Below, piece after piece: positions 24,361-36,835 of a stretch of DNA of 64,000 bases. The notes beneath the pieces were generated by a model. That model did no database searches and was not told the DNA's origin. It saw only the letters and a program-made list of their open reading frames with translations. Positions within the stretch are counted from its first letter, which is position 1; each line of letters starts with the position of its first letter. The stretch lies in the NCBI RefSeq assembly GCF_037975245.1, contig NC_092567.1, forward strand, positions 2,331,714 to 2,395,713, given 5' to 3'. The translations under genes and the position numbers were made by a program. The DNA is from Apostichopus japonicus (lineage: Eukaryota > Echinodermata > Holothuroidea > Aspidochirotida > Stichopodidae).

Positions 24361-24650
24361 AAAATGTTGGATTGCTCAGTTGCTTTAACTGAGCAATTGA
24401 ACAATTTTCTGCAAAATGTTTAATTGACAACTTATCATATCTCGTCAATTGGACATTTTTTCTGCAAAATGTTTAGCTGACAACTTATCATATCTCGTCA
24501 ATCTAAAAAATTTCTGCAAAATGTTCAATTTTTCACTTCATTCAAACTGAGCAATTGAACGATTTTCTGCAAAATGTTTAAAAGACAACTTATCGTATCT
24601 CGTCAACTCAACATTTTTCTGCAAAATGTTCAATTGTTCACTTCATTCCA
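24361..24650. repeat. Tandem repeat with alternating unit types
   Basis: TTTCTGCAAAATGTT recurs five times at about 45-57-bp spacing (near 24408, 24465, 24511, 24563 and 24616). Two continuations alternate: one with GACAACTTATC(A/G)TATCTCGTCAA, the other with TTCACTTCATTC. A GAGCAATTGAAC word links some units. It is non-coding. Confidence 0.75.
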
Positions 24651-25065
24651 AATGGAAATAATGTTAAGTGCGCTAGGAAAAAGCACTGTATTTTTGTCGT
24701 CGAATATAATTTGTTGAAGAAAAAAAATCCCCTTTGTTACATTAACATAGCTTTTGAAGTTAGTAGTCTATGTAGCCTTCAAGCATAAAACTTATACGCA
24801 GTTAACTTGCTTAACCATAATGATTCATAAGATTGTGAAGTGAGGGCCAGTGGTACAAATGATTCGAAAAAAGTTCGGAACAAAAGTGCAGTCGCGAAAG
24901 ACGGGGAGTCTGAATGACACTGACCGTATCGTTGACGATTAGTGCATGGAGGGTACAAGGCAGCAGTTGGAATTTTCTGGCTTCAAAACCCATCCAGTTG
25001 GAATTTCAGCCATTACACCCCCCCCCCCCCCCAATCATCAGGCCTTAGCTACGTCCCTATACACG

Positions 25066-26525
25066 TATGTACTTGGAAGTTCCAGTGAAAATGGCAGAAT
25101 TGCTAAGAACGTTTCTTGCGGAGAAGGCTTTGGTGACGAATTCCTTACGCAGTTCGAGTGTAGGCCCTACTTTATTCTTTTGTTTAATTGATATAAAATG
25201 TTAACAGGCACAATTGTGTGGCTTTGCCTGCGTGCATATTGTACATTTGCAGTTTAGAACACTGAATAGGATGTTGACTGGCGGTAGGCATAGTCTAGTT
25301 AGGCCTAACATACTGACAGGCTATATGGCTAGCGTTAACGAATCACTGTACGTAGGACTAGTAGTAACTAATAGTAATTTAGGCCTAGGTTAGAGTTAGG
25401 CCTAACGTTAATCGTATCATGACAAACTTAGCATATGCAAATTATTTTCGAGTGTTCTGTCTTGTCCTATACACTATTACTTTGATATGTTTGTGGAAGC
25501 TCAAGAAGCTTATAAATAAAGAGAAATGATGAAAAGATGTAGGCCCTAACTTAGATGGTATATGCATACGGTAAAACCGCGATGCTAATTTGGTCTTTTT
25601 CTTTCTCCTAAAACTGATGATGCAGGCTGATCGTTCTGTTTCCTGAAGATTAATTAATATTATACTCTCCTTCAAATATTTGACTAAATTGAAGTTTTGA
25701 AAGTTGAAGCCTCAGAAAATGTCTCTAAAATCGTCGATGCACAGTGGACGTACAAAATGTACCCGTTGGGATATTACGGACGTGATTAATGATCATGTCG
25801 TTTTGAGATATTCTCTGATAGAACCATGATGTAAGATTAAATTAATCCTTTGTAAAGGTATCCATACAACAGTTTTAGGTCTTCAAATGACAACAAAGTT
25901 AGGCTAGGCCGACCTTAAATTATTTTATATTGAAATTACACGCAATTCACATGCACTGACTATTCGCATGCCGATGGTACAGAAAATTGGAGAAACATAA
26001 ATTAAATTGATTAAAACACAGTTCAACATAGCTGTTTCTCTCTCATGGTGAGAAGGTAACATACTGCTATGAATTTGATCGAATTTGAGGCTTTTTGAGC
26101 GTCTATCTTATTCTTCGTGCTTTACGTATCGAATCATTCAAATTTGCATGTGATCACAAAATGTCACGTGATACGCGATTTTACCGTCTTCTACATCCCT
26201 ACGGCTAGGTTGTGATTATAGTTGGCTGGTACTACTGTCTAAAGCCTAGGTTTAACACAACAGGGCCTTGTCTTGGTCTAGCACTAGTTATAGTAGGCTA
26301 GTTAGTAGTTGGTAAATATGCAGTTAAGTCAAGTTAAGTAGGCCTAACTTGTATTTAATTTACCCATGTTAAGTTACCTAAGCCTAACGAGGCTACGCTA
26401 GTTCATTGTAACCTCGACCAATAAGCCTAGGCTGTGCTTGTGTCTATGCTTCCTAATAACATTGCGTTAGGGATATAATGTTGTAAAGGAAGAGAAATAA
26501 GGTGATATAATGCCTGTATCATACT
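25066..26525. other. Flanking DNA left of the large transposon
   Basis: Repeated GGCCTA/TAGGCC words and TAGTAACT-like short repeats occur (25265-25400, 26220-26430), as in much echinoderm intergenic DNA. No exon is recognisable. The last six bases before the transposon belong to its target duplication. Confidence 0.45.
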
Positions 26526-26531
26526 CAAACT

Positions 26532-26765
26532 TACGGAAGACTAATGCGGCCATGGCAAAAAAAAAAAAAAAGACACGGATATATATACAAGACGAAATTT
26601 TTACTACGAAAAACAAAATTTTTACTACGAAAAACAAAATTTTTACTACGAAAAACAAAATTTTTACTACGAAAAACAAAATTTTTAAAACGAAAAACAA
26701 AATTTTTACTACGAAAAACAAAATTTTTACTACGAAAAACAAATTTTTTAAAACGAAAAACAAAA
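26532..26765 (+). repeat. Left terminal inverted repeat with 21-bp subrepeat array
   Basis: After the 25-bp outer TIR, A tract and ACGGATATATATACAAGAC motif come eight tandem units of 21 bp with core ACTACGAAAAACAAAA. Two units carry AAAACG in place of ACTACG. The array probably provides repeated transposase binding sites and part of the promoter region of the HECT gene, whose start lies about 220 bp inward. That role is inference. Confidence 0.9.
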
Positions 26766-26988
26766 AATACAGTTACATATACCGACTATAGATAGACTGT
26801 ACGCTCAAATACACTCAAATACTGTACACTCAAATACTGTACGGTACCCATTGGGCCCAGATAGCTGATATGTGCTCGTGTTTTATGCATACGGTTCATG
26901 TACAACAGCACAGTTACTACGAGCCTGCGTCCACAGCAATACGTATTCGCGCGCATGGTATAAGGACAACTTCTGTTCTGAGCGATCG

Positions 26989-29900
26989 ATGATGGCGGAG
27001 GTAAGAAATTTGTGAGACTCGATATGCTGTTCAATACTGCGAGGCCTAAAAGTTGTTAATATGCTACTTGTCAAACTGTCTTATACTGACACAGGATCCC
27101 GTATTGTGTTAAGCTAGGCTGTTAGCCCTAGGCTAGGCCAGGATTGTGTGCACTGAATGTCACTTAATTATGATTGACAATTGAAGTAAACTTTCATGGA
27201 TTGACCAACCTACTTCATGACCTATGCAGTCGTGGGAGTTTTACAGTGTGGCTATGTATCCAAAACTACTTTTTCAGTTTCAATGCTTCAGCTAAGTTTG
27301 TCATGTTATATTATTTCAGACTTGTGGAATATGTTATTGTTAATGTTATTGATTGTGATTTGGCCCTGGGGTCCACGTCAGGTACAATTACAGCTAAGAA
27401 TGAAAGTAATTTATTACTAGTATAATTCTATAAGCACGGTCTACATTTGCATGTTATTTAGTAAATTAGGATTAGCCTACATTATACTAATGAATTTTCT
27501 GACTATTTTGTATGGTGTATAAGCTAGCCATTATAGTTTAAACTCTTTCCATTTTGAGATATCCCCACATCTTTGCTTCCATGATGTAGGATAGGCTAGA
27601 TAGATCTGGGGTCTTCATACACTGCAGAGTGCCATACAAATCCAATAGCTAAAGTTGTCAGTACATGAATGAAGAATTTTCTTTCTATATTAAGTCATAT
27701 GACAGTTCCCTTAATGGCTACACCATCAACACTTCAAGCTCATATAGAAACAGTAACACATAGGCCTAAGTACAGTAAGAGAGGACATGGTGTTCTGCAA
27801 ATTACCAAGAAAATATTTACTATCACATACATGAGCTTTCCTTGTAGCATGTAAATGGCATATATTTGAGTAGAAGAGGAAGTGAAAAACATGTTTAAGT
27901 TTTTCATACGTACATGTGCCATCTTACCCATCTAACCAAGGTCGCCATAATTGCTCCATTACTGAAACTTATAAACCAAAATAATGTATGTAATTAAAGA
28001 CCCATTGATCTGCTTTACACATGCTTTTTTGCATAGTTCAAGGAAAAAACGTCTCACTAAGTTTGTAGATCTGATAATGCATTGAACACAGTACCCTGAA
28101 ACTATATCGCATATACAGCTCTCCACTGCTGTATAATTCTCAAGAAGAGTATTCAGTAATGCCAATGAAACTACAGAAGATCACCTGTTTTCCAAGTTTC
28201 CGTTGTAATGCATCTACATGTTTTTATACTGACTAGATACATACAAGTTTAATTTTTTTAATATATATATATCTACTTGAGTTACTGTAATTGGTTATTT
28301 CTTTATGTTTTGTCTTATCTATCTGCCTGTTATCAGGACTATGAAGATGGACTGTACAGGTTCCTGGAAAAACGAGAGGTTCCTGCATCACTTATTGAGA
28401 ACATGAAGTCAGACAAGGTATTTAATCATTAAGTGTAAGCCATGAAGCTGCATAGCATGAATCCTAGAAAGGCTTTCAGAGATTTTTTATGAGGTACTAC
28501 AGGTCTAACTGTGCCAGCTTAATGTACATTACTTGCTCGGTTTTAATTGAAATCAGCAGACATCCTGGATTAATAGACTAATGAAAAATGTGTTGTTGGG
28601 TTGATCTAGAAGGGTTGGCAGATTTTGCTCAACACTTATGGTTTCTGCACACCATATTGCAAGTAGAAACATTCTCCTGTAGATGTTGTACAGGTCCATA
28701 CTGAAGAAGGGCGAAAATTTAAAAAAACTTTTTCTGCTTCATCTACTCACATTGTAAGTTCAATTGATAGAAAACTTGGAACATTTGGTTAACTTTGCAT
28801 ATTTACCAGTCAAGTTTGTGTTTGTATCTGTACAGTATGCGTGTGTATGATGCCTAGATTAAAATCAAATCTTAAGAAGGGAAGCTTGAACAGATGTATG
28901 TACTGCAGGTGTACTACATTGTTTAAAATAACCTGCTGTTATGATGGAGGTAAATAGTCATTTAGCATCAAAACTATGAAAACCTTTCAAACACGATATC
29001 CCAATGAGAGGAGCATGGTTCAATCCCATATTTTGTGTGTAGGTCAACTAAATTCAGTACAAGAAGCCTATTGTTTTTTGTGGTCAGAGGTCATTTGGGG
29101 TCAATAGGATCAAATTGGAAAACCTTGTATTTTAATATCTCAAAAAGGAAAGCTTGTACAAAGAAAGTATGTTGTGCATCCTGGCTATAGCATGCAGTGT
29201 GTCACATTCATATTAGATTATTCGTGTTTCATCTTTGAACCCAGAATGCAGTTTTGTATTCTGGTTCACTGAAAATATCATCCCAAGAGTAATTAAAAAC
29301 AAATATTGTACTTTGGATGGCAATTACTTAAATTTGAGGGATGGTGGCAGAATGACCTGTTGCCGCTGCTTATTTCCACTACTGAAGCAGCCTCCTAGTT
29401 GCTGTGAAGTAAATGTTGATTGTTTCCAAAATTGACAATCCAAGAATAAACTTCAATGCAAATGGTGCCATCTACAGCACCTAACAAGTAGCCGTTACAA
29501 TAAATCCTGCCTGAGGGCTGGAGTGTTTTGAGAAAGTAGACATATTGCTGTCATCAAGTGCATGTTTGATAACAGCTTCTTCTTTAAATGCAACTTCATA
29601 TCCAGTTTGCACAGTTTTACATGTGACATGAATCAAATGATACATAGTACATACAAATGCTAATATTAGTGTTATACAATTATACAAGTAACTGTAAATA
29701 ATTGATAATTTTATGTTGCACTTGATTTGTAAGGGTATGTTTCATCTCCATTGCAACATCTGGTCAGACCTATTGATTGAAACATTACAACATTATGATC
29801 ACAAAATCAATCAATGTTATATATGTTGTCTGTGCTGTAAGCATGAAAGGAACTGCGCAGTATACTTTGAAACTTTTACACTTGATCAGTAGTATATATG

Positions 29901-32574
29901 CTGTATGCCTGTTTGTCATTATGTAGGAGACCCTGTTTTTTGACAGAGGTCAAAGGTGATATGAGGTCAAACTCTGAAAGACCAAGATGCCAATTGGTAA
30001 TGGCATAGGTAAATGTCTCTGTGGAATCAACAGGGTCCAAATTTAGGTGTGTGAAATATAGGGTTAGCTCTTCTTATACTTGGTATGAGGGCGTCTAATT
30101 TTGTGTGCAAAATCTATGACATCTTGGTGAAGATTTGTACTCTCATAAGTAGTATGACCTGCTTCTGATACCACCTCCCCTTCTTGGTTTGATAACACTT
30201 TAATTAAACAACCAAAAAGCTGTGCAACGTTGGTGTACCTTTAAGTACCTTCATGGGGTAAGTTCAAGTAAAGCACTTTTCAAATGGGGAGAACGTGTTA
30301 ATATGAAATGGGTCTTCAAAGTGGACAGAGCATTGCCACAGTATTAGCCTATTACAACAACTTATCTCACATAGTCCACTGCCTAGTAGCAGTCCAATGA
30401 TAGCTTTCATTTACCAAGTCATGCGTTGAAAACCAAGCATGTTTGTCTTTTTGCTGTATCAAGTATCAGTAGTAGGATTTTACGAAGAGTCAAATGAAGA
30501 CCTCATGCTTAGCTGTGAGAAAACACAGTTTAGAAATAAAATGCTCCCACCCAAACTATGTGCCTTGCTTGAGAGGAGGCTTAAAGTGAGCAGTGAGTAT
30601 TAACAACATTGTACTGAATTCACCTTAAAATATTGTAGTAATTTCAGAGTGCAATTTAATCCTAATCTTAAATATCATATTGCACTTCATAAACTAATAC
30701 TTGTTTACTCTCAATTTCAGATTGATACAGAAGTCATAAAACTGATGACGGACAAAAACCTTGCAAAGTATTTGCCATCATATGGAGACCGCCTTGCTGT
30801 CATGGACTTCTGTAAATCATTAGGCAAATCAGCAGACAAACGCAAAACAGATCTATTGATGCGTCTTCAGAAGAAGCTAAGACGTAGACCTGAAAAGAAC
30901 ATCTCTGGATCAGAATCAGATGATGAAAGACCCGGTCATAGGCAGAACAAACTAACAGGTAACGCAAACGCTTGCAAAGTGAGGCGCAAGATTGAAATTG
31001 GATGGTTACATTACACCGATCGCAAATGGAAATCTGTGAGAGCTAAAGATGGTGGAGGTACTAGGCGTCTGTGTGTTAAGAAAAACAGCTCTGTTGAGGA
31101 CCTCTTGCCTATTGCACAGGATTTGTTTTTTCCTGGCGGTGTTTCGGTCATGGGGCCTATCTCAGACTTTTCATTACATATTCGAGATTTTCAGCAAGAG
31201 GTGCTGGAAGATGGTCTGTCTGTTGGGACGATGTACCAAGAAACCAAATTACCTGTTCTGAGGTTCTACTTAGCCACCAAATCTAAGGTCAAAGAAAACA
31301 AGACTGACATGAACAAGGTTGCAATCACAGATGACAGTAATCATCTTCAGGAGGATCTTGAAAGCGAAGAATTCCCTTTTCCTGATCCTTTCTTATATTG
31401 CGAATCAGAAGTGGAAGTGCAAAGTATTCCACCAGTTGCATCACAGGTGGAAGTTGTTACAGATGTGGCAATTATTGGTGAGAACTCACCGTCTTCAAGT
31501 GGGATTATTTCATTTGGTTCAAACCATCATGCAAGCGGGGACTATGTTGATCTTGATGACACAATTCCTTATGAGGAAAGTAAAGCAATAAGGCTACACA
31601 GAGGCAGTATTCTGACAGAAATGGTAGATAACTTCATGGATGAGTCTATCATGACAAAGTTCTTAGATTTAAAGATTATCAACAACAATGGAGAGGAGGA
31701 AAAAGCTGTTGGAACTGGAGTTATTAAAGATGCCCTAACAGAATTCTGGGAAGAATTTTACAGTGGTTACACAACAGGTGTGAATAGCAAGATTCCTTAT
31801 CTTAGGCATGATATGAGTGATAGTAAGTGGAGAGCAGTTGGGAGAATCTTGGTCAAAGGGTGGTATTCTTGCAGGTACTTTCCTGTTTTGCTGAGTACCA
31901 GTTTTTTGGAACAAGTTATATTTGATGAAGTCCTTTCTGATATTACCCAAAATTTCTTTGAGTACATTCCAGATATTGAACGGGAAACTTTGCTTAAGGC
32001 AATGCATGATTTCCCAACAGGTTCTGAGTATGATGAGTTGCTTGATACTTTATCTAACTATAACTGCCGTAGGAGCCCAAATGCTTCAAATTTCCTGGAA
32101 ATTTTGAAAGAAATTGCCCACAAAGAGTTACTGCAAGAGTCCAGATTTGTATCTGATTGCTGGAGAGAGGTTTGTAGACCCTTAAGGAAAGAGTTCCACG
32201 GTGTGGGAGGGATTGGGGACCTTTTAACTTCACTCAAGATAACCAACAAGAGAGTTTTGAAAGCTTTGAACTTTCCTGAGGTAGTGAGTGAATCTGAGAT
32301 GCAGGTGAAAAAGTACTTGAAGCGATTTGTTAGTGAGCTAAGTGTTGAGGACTTGAGACAGTTTTCACGGTTTTGCACAGGCACTGACATAATGTCATAT
32401 GATAAACTCTTTGTTCGCTTTGCCACATTTGAAAGTGACTTGGCAAGAAGACCCATTGCTCATACATGTGGCAATGTCCTTGAGCTACCCCACACTTACG
32501 ATAACTACCCCCAGTTTCGATCAGAGTTCTTAAGCATTTTGAAATGTTGTGTGTGGGATATGGATATTGTTTAA
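26989..32574 (+). CDS. Transposon-borne HECT-domain E3 ubiquitin ligase-like protein (3 exons)
   Basis: Exons are 26989-27000, 28337-28417 and 30721-32574. All junctions are phase 0 with good sites (GAG/GTAAGA; ATCAG/GAC; AAG/GTATTT; TTTCAG/ATT). The predicted protein is 648 aa. Residues about 5-67 look like a SAM-type helical domain (ending KYLPSYGDRLAVMDFC). A middle segment (about 150-245; contains GWLHYTDRKWKSV and VMGPISDFSLHIRDF) recurs, from memory, in uncharacterised transposon-linked proteins. Residues about 320-648 form a HECT domain, with GVIKDALTEFWEEFY in the N-lobe and the catalytic cysteine in AHTCGNVLELP (Cys614, codon 32467-32469). HECT ligases accept ubiquitin on this cysteine and pass it to a substrate. 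Such proteins are often auto-named G2/M phase-specific E3 ligase-like. The in-frame ATG at 30649 lies in intron sequence and is not used here. Confidence 0.85.
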
Positions 32575-34180
32575 GGAACCAAGTTTTTCCATATTTTCGG
32601 AGTGTTATATCCTGTAGGATTTTATATCTCAGTTTCGAAACATATCTTATATTTTACCTCAGTCTTTATATACAACTATTTTGTTACCTTGTGCAGTCCA
32701 TTTTGATTCAACTAAGTTTTACAGGGACCTGGGAAAAGCATCTACTTGTCATTACAGTGGTGCAATAATCAAACGGCACCATACTGTGACTGTTCATCTT
32801 AAGCTGTTGAAAAGTTTTTTTTTTTTTTTCATTTTTTGATGTGAACCCATCTTGCTCTTCCATGTTTGTCTATAAGTTTGCAGGTGTTTATATTGTTTCA
32901 TTTGAACATTGTTTGGCTTTATCAGAGAATTTGTGAAAGGGATTTTGTATACATGTTTGAATCTTTGATTTACATGAGAGATGCTGTACAGTTACTGTAG
33001 TCTCTTGTTCAGGTTTAATCAGGTTAGCTGTTATATATACTTGTCGTATATTTTTGATGTTTGATTTTTGAATTTTTATCTGTTTGCTTTTTTATTATAT
33101 TAAGTTATGAGTTTGCCTCTAATATTGTTGTTGTATTGGATTGAGAGCCATGGTGGAAGAAATTAGCAGTCTTGAATCAGTGAAGAGCTGTTGTGGCCAA
33201 GTATCGAATGCCCCCTGGGGTGCCCCATGTAAGACACTGCATATTAAAAAGTGCACCTCTGGGGGTGGGGGGGGGGTTATGCAAGACTGTAAATAATTAT
33301 TCTGTGTTACACTAACAAATATGGTTGGCTCTCTTGGAAGTGCCGGAAAATGTGTCACTATGACAAAAAATATCAGCATAAAATGACTATTTAGTTATAG
33401 AAAGCCTCTTCAAAACATAGGCCTTGGCAGAATTTATCAGCTTTAGTTATTGTACACAGTAAAATAAATAGCTCACCTTGATGGAGGTGGAATCACTTGG
33501 TTGGGAAGATATAGGAAGTCCTATTTATTTGACTGATCCACAAAGTAATACAGGTAGCATTACTGCAAATATTGTTCCAGTTTTAATGTAACTGTACAGG
33601 TAGACAGGTATTTTAAATGTTCAGACAGAAACTTTTTTCAAGCTCTTAAGTCAGTTGTTTGGTAAAAGACAGTCTCAATTTATTGGTGAAGTTAATATGA
33701 TAGAGATCTGTGGAAAGCATCTACCTCCTAAATTGATAGCAAATATATTGTGTATTCTGACATGTGTTTACATTTGGCTACTAAACATTACAGGTGCTAC
33801 AGTCACATGGCACTACATCATGGTTGTTCTTTGGTTTGCATTTTGATTATGTTAACTTATTTTTGTATTATATTCCTCATTTTAACCTTTACCCATAATG
33901 CATTCTCATTTCTGGCAATGGATTGTAGGTGTTCACATTTCAACCAAAGCATCAGAGAATATGTACACAATAGCTTGTGTGGATGATATATGGCAAGGGC
34001 CTTCATTAACAAACATGGCATATATTATTGTGACTATTATATAACTCCAAGTTTTAAGGTTTTTTAGCTGTAATATACCTGTTATATGTTTATGTTTTTG
34101 CTAGTAGATAAGTTGCCTCTAATTCTTTTACTATAAAGTAGTGTATGTAGTATTGGTCTGAGAGCCAATGTATATATATA

Positions 34181-34214
<34 letters not shown>

Positions 34215-36835
34215 GAACCCACCATCGAATATAAATATATATATATATCATATCATAATGCAGATATTCATATCAGTAGTCTCTCTATATATAGATAGAT
34301 ATAAATACATAATGTAGGCAATGGGATATAGTCACCATCCCTCGGACTAAAGATCACTGGAATACAGTGCATATTACTTTCACCGATCTATTAAACTACA
34401 AAGTTGACTGACTTTCCTTGGAGAGTGAGAGTGCTATAAGACAGAAGAGGTCAATGTAAAAGAAACATTTCATTATGGATATCCATTTCATAGCATAGTC
34501 TGTTGCAAAATTGTTCAACTTTTCCAGTTACTGTAGGTATACAAGGGTATATTTAATGGGCTTTAAGAGGATGAGAAGATGACAGTATTCCATGTGTTAG
34601 AGAGTTTGTTTATATGTTAGCCATTATGTAAAAGAGGAAGGAATATTTCTTGTAATTTGAGAGTAAAATACAACATTTGCTTGTAAATGAAGAAAAATGT
34701 TGTGAATTCTTTTGGAAACTGCATCAAAGCAATGTCCATGTGAACACAGGGCAGACAGACCGTGTCCGCTTGCCCAACGTCAGACATAGGGCAAGTAAAC
34801 CATGTAGCTTGTTTGATCAGGAAATTAAAATTTGTCCCAATGGATAGTTCTATGGGACCTCCTTTATCACCACAAGGCAAGGCCAGACAATCAAGAAGTG
34901 ACCGTCTCTTTGTCTGGATACAGTCCGAGTGACAGTCCCAAAACGCCCCCATAGCCTATCCCTAAACAACCCCACCCCCTCTTTCGTACAACACATCCTG
35001 CTCTGTTCCCACAAGTTGAAAATGAAAGTGATAACTGAAGTGAAGGTTTTTTTTCGTAAGTAAGCAGAGGCTGAGGAATAAAAGCTTGAGAAAAAGCAAA
35101 TGAAATAATCAGGTTTGATATCTATTGAGCAAGCTTAATAGTAATATCACTTAATATTACATTACACATGAATGTAGTCTGTATTACAAACTAATGATGC
35201 CATTAACAAAGGCTTCAGGAAACATCATTTAGAAACAACAATGAGGCAATATTCAAAAACAGAAGATTTAGAAAAAACACACCTATAAATATATACAAAG
35301 TAAACATCTGATTTCTAGGAAAGCACAGTTATTCGTTTCTAAATGTACAAGAGGCAAAAATATTAATGCAATCCGATGGAAAAGTTTTGTTCCATTGCTA
35401 ACATTGTTTTTCACAATTAACCAAGTCCAGTTAAAAATGGAAAAGGGTCCTGAATTAAGTCCAAAACCGGATTTAGGTATTAAAACCCTGGGTCCATACC
35501 ACCGAGCCTAAATACGACCAGTTATCTTTTACTTATGACCTTCTATTATAGCTTCCCACGTTATATAGGCTTCTTCTATGTGTGTACAGTGCATGAATAT
35601 ATATATATAACATTTATCTAAATATTAATTACAGCTACTATCTTGAGTTGCATTAAATCCTATGAGAGTAAGATATTAATAATAAAAGAAGAGGCAAGGA
35701 AATAAACTTCAAAGGATTTTTTGTTTACTTATGCAATTACCTGGGAAACATATCCACACCCCGAACTAGAACTTCAAAGATACTCACTTCCATTGTAAGG
35801 TGTTCTACCAACATATATCACCCAAATTATCAATTTATTTCTGTTACCAACACTAAACTTTAAAGGATGCAAAACTATCCACAAGGCCATCTTATTCCCA
35901 AGAAGTTGTAGTTTAATTACTCCTGGCTTTTAAAGTTGCTTCACCACTTTATCAAAGTCCCATAGGCATAGCTGAGGCTTTGGGATGAACTTGCTTGTCT
36001 GACCTATAAGTAGCCCATAATCACTGATAACTTCTGACCTCTTGCTAAATGCACAATCTGTATGCTGATCGCTTCAACTTGTTTTTCACGAAGGAGAGCT
36101 ATGTCCAGGGAAGTTCCATTCACTTTGTATACATGCAAAATAAAACAAATCTTCTGACCTATACTGCACAGTTCTACATGTAGCAGGCTGTACATTTTAA
36201 ACACGCCTCTACAACAACAAAAAACAAAAACATTATTCTAGCATTATCTCTCATTTTAAAAACTTGTGTTAACAATCATTGTTCACATGCCATGATGGAA
36301 AATCATTCCATGTGTTGTTAAGGTTACTTACTTTGGTATACCTTCAAAATTATATCGTTACTTACGTTTTTATTTTACAAAGGACTGTGAAACATACTAT
36401 ACCAATCCAATGGTGTGTTGATATGAAAACTGCCAAAATTTGTCCTGGAAAACGTATCCATGCATTACTCCTGTTATTGTTTTATTCTTATGACACTATT
36501 TCGAATTAAAAAGCTTAGTGAAGATTAAGGCTTTTAACAACAATGATGGAACTAATATTTACAAACTAACACAGATTTGCAACGACACAAATAGGTAGAG
36601 GCAAAGTAAAACAATTGATTTTTCAGACAAAAAGCAAAGTTAACTTGTTTCCAAATTTATAAAGAAAGAACAAAAGTATCGAGAAAGTTACCATTGTGTA
36701 CTTTCGGGATCAATAATGACATTTCTGTTTTACAAGTGAATATAACTGAGATTTGCAAATGTTAAACATGTAGCGACACATCATGTAAAGCGAACCCATA
36801 ACAACACCCTTGCATGTACTAGATTAATACTGAAG
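32575..36835. other. Spacer between the two convergent transposon genes
   Basis: The interval holds the 3' untranslated regions of both genes and filler. An ORF at 34617-34952 on the minus strand (111 aa, contains LPCGDKGGPIELSIGTN) shows no motif that I recognise and no splice context, so I leave it uncalled. A dinucleotide AT tract lies at 34170-34250. No third gene can be supported. Confidence 0.5.
34170..34250. repeat. AT-dinucleotide repeat with inverted symmetry
   Basis: Two (TA)n tracts separated by AAATGAACCCACCATCGAAT, with TGATATATA and ATATATCAT at the outer sides, form an interrupted self-complementary microsatellite. Confidence 0.8.

Larger units (their letters stand above)
23813..25057. 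mobile_element. Possible degraded hAT-like element
   Basis: The left end CAGGGACGTCGATAGC and the reverse complement of the right end GGGACGTAGCTAAGG are similar. The flanking octamers TATGCACG (23805-23812) and TATACACG (25058-25065) match at 7 of 8 positions. The right end lacks the last two bases expected for a hAT terminus, so the call is tentative. Inside are a long hairpin at 23885-23919 and a tandem repeat at 24361-24650. Confidence 0.35.

Noticed and set aside
26467-26795. ORFs with FFVVKIL or FLLRKTK repeats, and their counterparts at 38309-38831
   Set aside because: They are translations of the 21-bp subrepeats in the transposon termini; 21 is divisible by three so frames stay open. 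They are structural DNA, not genes.
30649-30720. N-terminal 24 residues of the long plus-strand ORF starting at 30649
   Set aside because: They lie before a clear acceptor (CTCAATTTCAG) and replace the SAM-like residues supplied by the upstream exon at 28337-28417; treated as intron.
34617-34952. 111-codon minus-strand ORF as a third transposon gene
   Set aside because: No recognised motif, no splice sites that link it to the transposase gene and no similarity that I can name; possible but unsupported.
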